From Moheibacter stercoris (GTDB lineage Bacteria; Bacteroidota; Bacteroidia; Flavobacteriales; Weeksellaceae): a stretch of DNA of 64,000 bases. How positions within the stretch are numbered: the first letter of the stretch is position 1; every line of letters starts with the position of its first letter. The translations under genes were made by a program, and so were the position numbers. The notes beneath the pieces were generated by a model. It did no database searches, was not told where the DNA came from, and saw only the letters and a program-made list of their open reading frames with translations. This document shows positions 62,302 through 64,000 of the stretch, piece after piece. The stretch spans positions 310,001 through 374,000 of the forward strand of contig NZ_JBEPMO010000001.1 of NCBI RefSeq assembly GCF_040545805.1, read 5' to 3'.

Positions 62302-64000
62302 TTATTTCTTTATCAATCTAGTTGCGTTGATTTTGCCATTGTTTTCGATAGATAAAATGTAAATTCCTTTGGGAAGGGATTTTCCATTCCAACGAAAGGA
62401 TTTTGCATCAGTTGATTGTTGAGTTTGGTGAATCATTTTCCCAGCTAAATCATGAATTCGGAAGTAATAATCACCCTTTATTGTTTCGGGCAATTGAACA
62501 TTTATTTCTTCGGTGAAAGGATTGGGGTAAATTCTAAATCCGGAATCAATAATTTCGTCAATTACAAGTGTGGAATTCAATTGAAAAGCGGGAGAAATTG
62601 TTTGTTCTTGCTTATTTCCAGCTTCATCCGTACAAATAATTTTGACATCAAACCAAGCATCAGGGCTTTCAGTGTTTATACTCGCCAAAGATGCTTCGTA
62701 ATAATCGCCATAGGCCAATGGAACTAATTCTTCAGGATAATGAGTCAAAGGAAGTTCTGTCCAATCATTTTCTCCATGAGAGCTGTACAAAAACTTTACC
62801 TGATTTCCTGGAACATAGGTCAAGGATCTTATTTCTGAATTGTATTCAAAATCTCCAGCTGCTAAACGTACGAATCCTTCTTCGCCATCTGTAAAACGAT
62901 CTATAATTTCATTCGCTTCATTTCTGAATTGAAGCATTTGAAGAGTAGGAGGAATATTGTCAGGATTTCCAGCATTGAAACTTAATTTTGTTTCTGTCTT
63001 GCCTTGAATTTGATCGACAAGGGTGTTCGAATTGGTAAAATTAAGTTCGATGTTTCCAGTTTGGATAGGATCTGTCCATAAAAAATCGGGATAAATTCCT
63101 TCAAAAAGAATATTTCCGTCTTTTTTTAGTAGAACATCTGTGTTGAAGATGTCAGATTCTCGGCCTTCACCATATCTTCCAACATAGCTCGTTCTCACAA
63201 AATATTCGTCATAACTGGTGATGCTGATTGGTACGTTATTGCCAAAGGTGATTGGTTTTTCGGGATTGTGTTGAAATGAAAACTTAGGATGAAAAGGCAA
63301 TAATTCTACACCTTCTTCACTTACATGGTAGGAATAGCCGGTAAAATAATAACCCGATAAGAAAGTAGAAGAACCGTAGATAATGTTTCGATTTTCATCT
63401 AGCATAATGTAATTTCCATTGATGTGAAAATTTTCGTCGCCCGTCCACGGATCAGCTGTGCCAAAATAATCTTTCAATACTGGATTTAAAATAATATCAG
63501 TTGGATTATCATCCTCTGAATTGTTCAAATGAAAACGCAAATTTTCATTTAGATGGGTAGGGTCTGGAAAAAGTCGCCCAACCCAACCTGAAAGTCCATA
63601 ACCATCGTAAATGTCCCAATTGGAAAATCCATAATAAAAAGATTCTTGACTTTCCCCTAAAATACTGGGTTGAAAAGCTTGTTCGTGGGTAACCCATTCT
63701 TCAGGATTGTTCTGAAGAGTTAGCGCAGAATGTACTCCATCGTCCAAAGTTTCGTACTTCGAAACATATCCTTCTCCATTGTATCCCAATCCTAAATTGG
63801 AATGAATTAAGGCATAGCGATCACTCACATCCGATACGTAATAATTCCAAACTTCATTTTCAACACCGTCACTATTTTCCCATAAATAATACAAAATAAA
63901 GGGTGTCCATCTTTTGGATTTATAATAAATGTAGGTTGTGGCATAAACATTTGCAGTTCCATCTGTAATTTCCCCAGTGTCAAAATCTACAATTCCGGGT
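62302..64000 (-). CDS. T9SS-exported protein, N-terminal part outside window
   Basis: The minus-strand frame is open to the right edge (566 codons inside), reading DFDTGEITDGTANVYATTYI upstream of the first apparent start (a TTG at 63894). The true start is therefore beyond 64000. The visible part is beta-rich with aromatic residues (WVGRLFPDPTHLNENLRF, WTGDENFHINGNYIML) and ends in a type A sorting domain (from about nt 62550: FRIYPNPFTEEINVQLPETI ... LIKK). Before the sorting domain lies a region with IPPTLQMLQFRNEANEII and a YEASLASINTESP-like segment, sometimes seen C-terminal of secreted subtilases. The catalytic part, if any, is not in the window, so no enzyme name is given. Confidence 0.8.
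   Translation of the reverse strand, partial: PGIVDFDTGEITDGTANVYATTYIYYKSKRWTPFILYYLWENSDGVENEVWNYYVSDVSDRYALIHSNLGLGYNGEGYVSKYETLDDGVHSALTLQNNPEEWVTHEQAFQPSILGESQESFYYGFSNWDIYDGYGLSGWVGRLFPDPTHLNENLRFHLNNSEDDNPTDIILNPVLKDYFGTADPWTGDENFHINGNYIMLDENRNIIYGSSTFLSGYYFTGYSYHVSEEGVELLPFHPKFSFQHNPEKPITFGNNVPISITSYDEYFVRTSYVGRYGEGRESDIFNTDVLLKKDGNILFEGIYPDFLWTDPIQTGNIELNFTNSNTLVDQIQGKTETKLSFNAGNPDNIPPTLQMLQFRNEANEIIDRFTDGEEGFVRLAAGDFEYNSEIRSLTYVPGNQVKFLYSSHGENDWTELPLTHYPEELVPLAYGDYYEASLASINTESPDAWFDVKIICTDEAGNKQEQTISPAFQLNSTLVIDEIIDSGFRIYPNPFTEEINVQLPETIKGDYYFRIHDLAGKMIHQTQQSTDAKSFRWNGKSLPKGIYILSIENNGKINATRLIKK

Noticed and set aside
1..64000. Mobile elements, phage genes, defence islands
   Set aside because: No transposase, integrase, phage structural, restriction or toxin-antitoxin signature was seen in any gene, and no target-site duplications were noticed.

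Overview
The window is an AT-rich stretch of chromosome from a member of the Bacteroidota, most likely a marine or environmental Flavobacteriia (Weeksellaceae/Flavobacteriaceae-like). The reasons are nine proteins with a type IX secretion (T9SS) type A C-terminal sorting domain, a SusC/SusD pair, a complete-looking Bat (aerotolerance) operon, membrane-spanning TPR-HTH regulators, a GH3-family adenylating enzyme, and promoters resembling the Bacteroidota -7 box (TAnnTTTG). No phage, transposase, CRISPR array, tRNA or rRNA was seen. The species cannot be fixed from sequence alone.

Layout. (1) 1-7.3 kb, minus strand: moxR, DUF58, a membrane-anchored protein, batA, batB, a BatC-like TPR protein and batD (cut by the left edge), mostly joined by TGATG or ATGA stop/start overlaps. 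(2) 7.4-10.4 kb, minus strand: an ABC-type ATPase without the usual switch histidine and a polytopic partner with a very large extracytoplasmic loop. (3) 10.4-13.0 kb, plus strand: a TPR-TM-AraC regulator and an overlapping TPR-TM paralogue without a DNA-binding domain. (4) 13.2-30.5 kb, plus strand: five consecutive T9SS-exported modular surface proteins (848, 712, 863, 622 and 2346 aa), built from shuffled copies of a few beta-rich modules. Two share a roughly 960-bp near-identical DNA segment. Four of the five end in variants of one GAAA-tetraloop terminator. (5) 30.6-37.2 kb: housekeeping and other genes: a TlpA-like thioredoxin, gltX, an AI-2E family permease, a DUF6973-like protein, a Crp/Fnr-type regulator and an ABC-F ATPase. 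(6) 37.3-42.2 kb: a SusC/SusD outer-membrane uptake pair with no adjacent degradative enzyme. (7) 42.2-53.0 kb: two TPR-TM-LuxR-type regulators, a DUF6122 membrane protein, an FAD oxidoreductase, another mosaic T9SS protein, GH3 and DUF2797. (8) 53.1-57.0 kb: two tandem T9SS proteins (FG-GAP-like and Asp-box/BNR propellers). (9) 57.2-64 kb: DUF445, a small membrane protein, the methylmalonyl-CoA mutase large subunit, era, and a T9SS protein cut by the right edge.

Working together. The dominant theme is the cell surface: about a third of the window codes for T9SS cargo, and three one-component membrane regulators (periplasmic TPR sensor, cytoplasmic HTH) could couple envelope signals to transcription. 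Two of them have inverted repeats at their own promoters. No T9SS machinery gene is present, so the cargo depends on loci elsewhere. The least explained items are the mosaic cargo cluster with its recombination-prone repeats and shared terminators, the HTH-less regulator paralogue, the H-loop-deficient ABC ATPase with its large-loop partner, and a lone minus-strand terminator upstream of the ABC-F gene that hints at an unannotated transcript.
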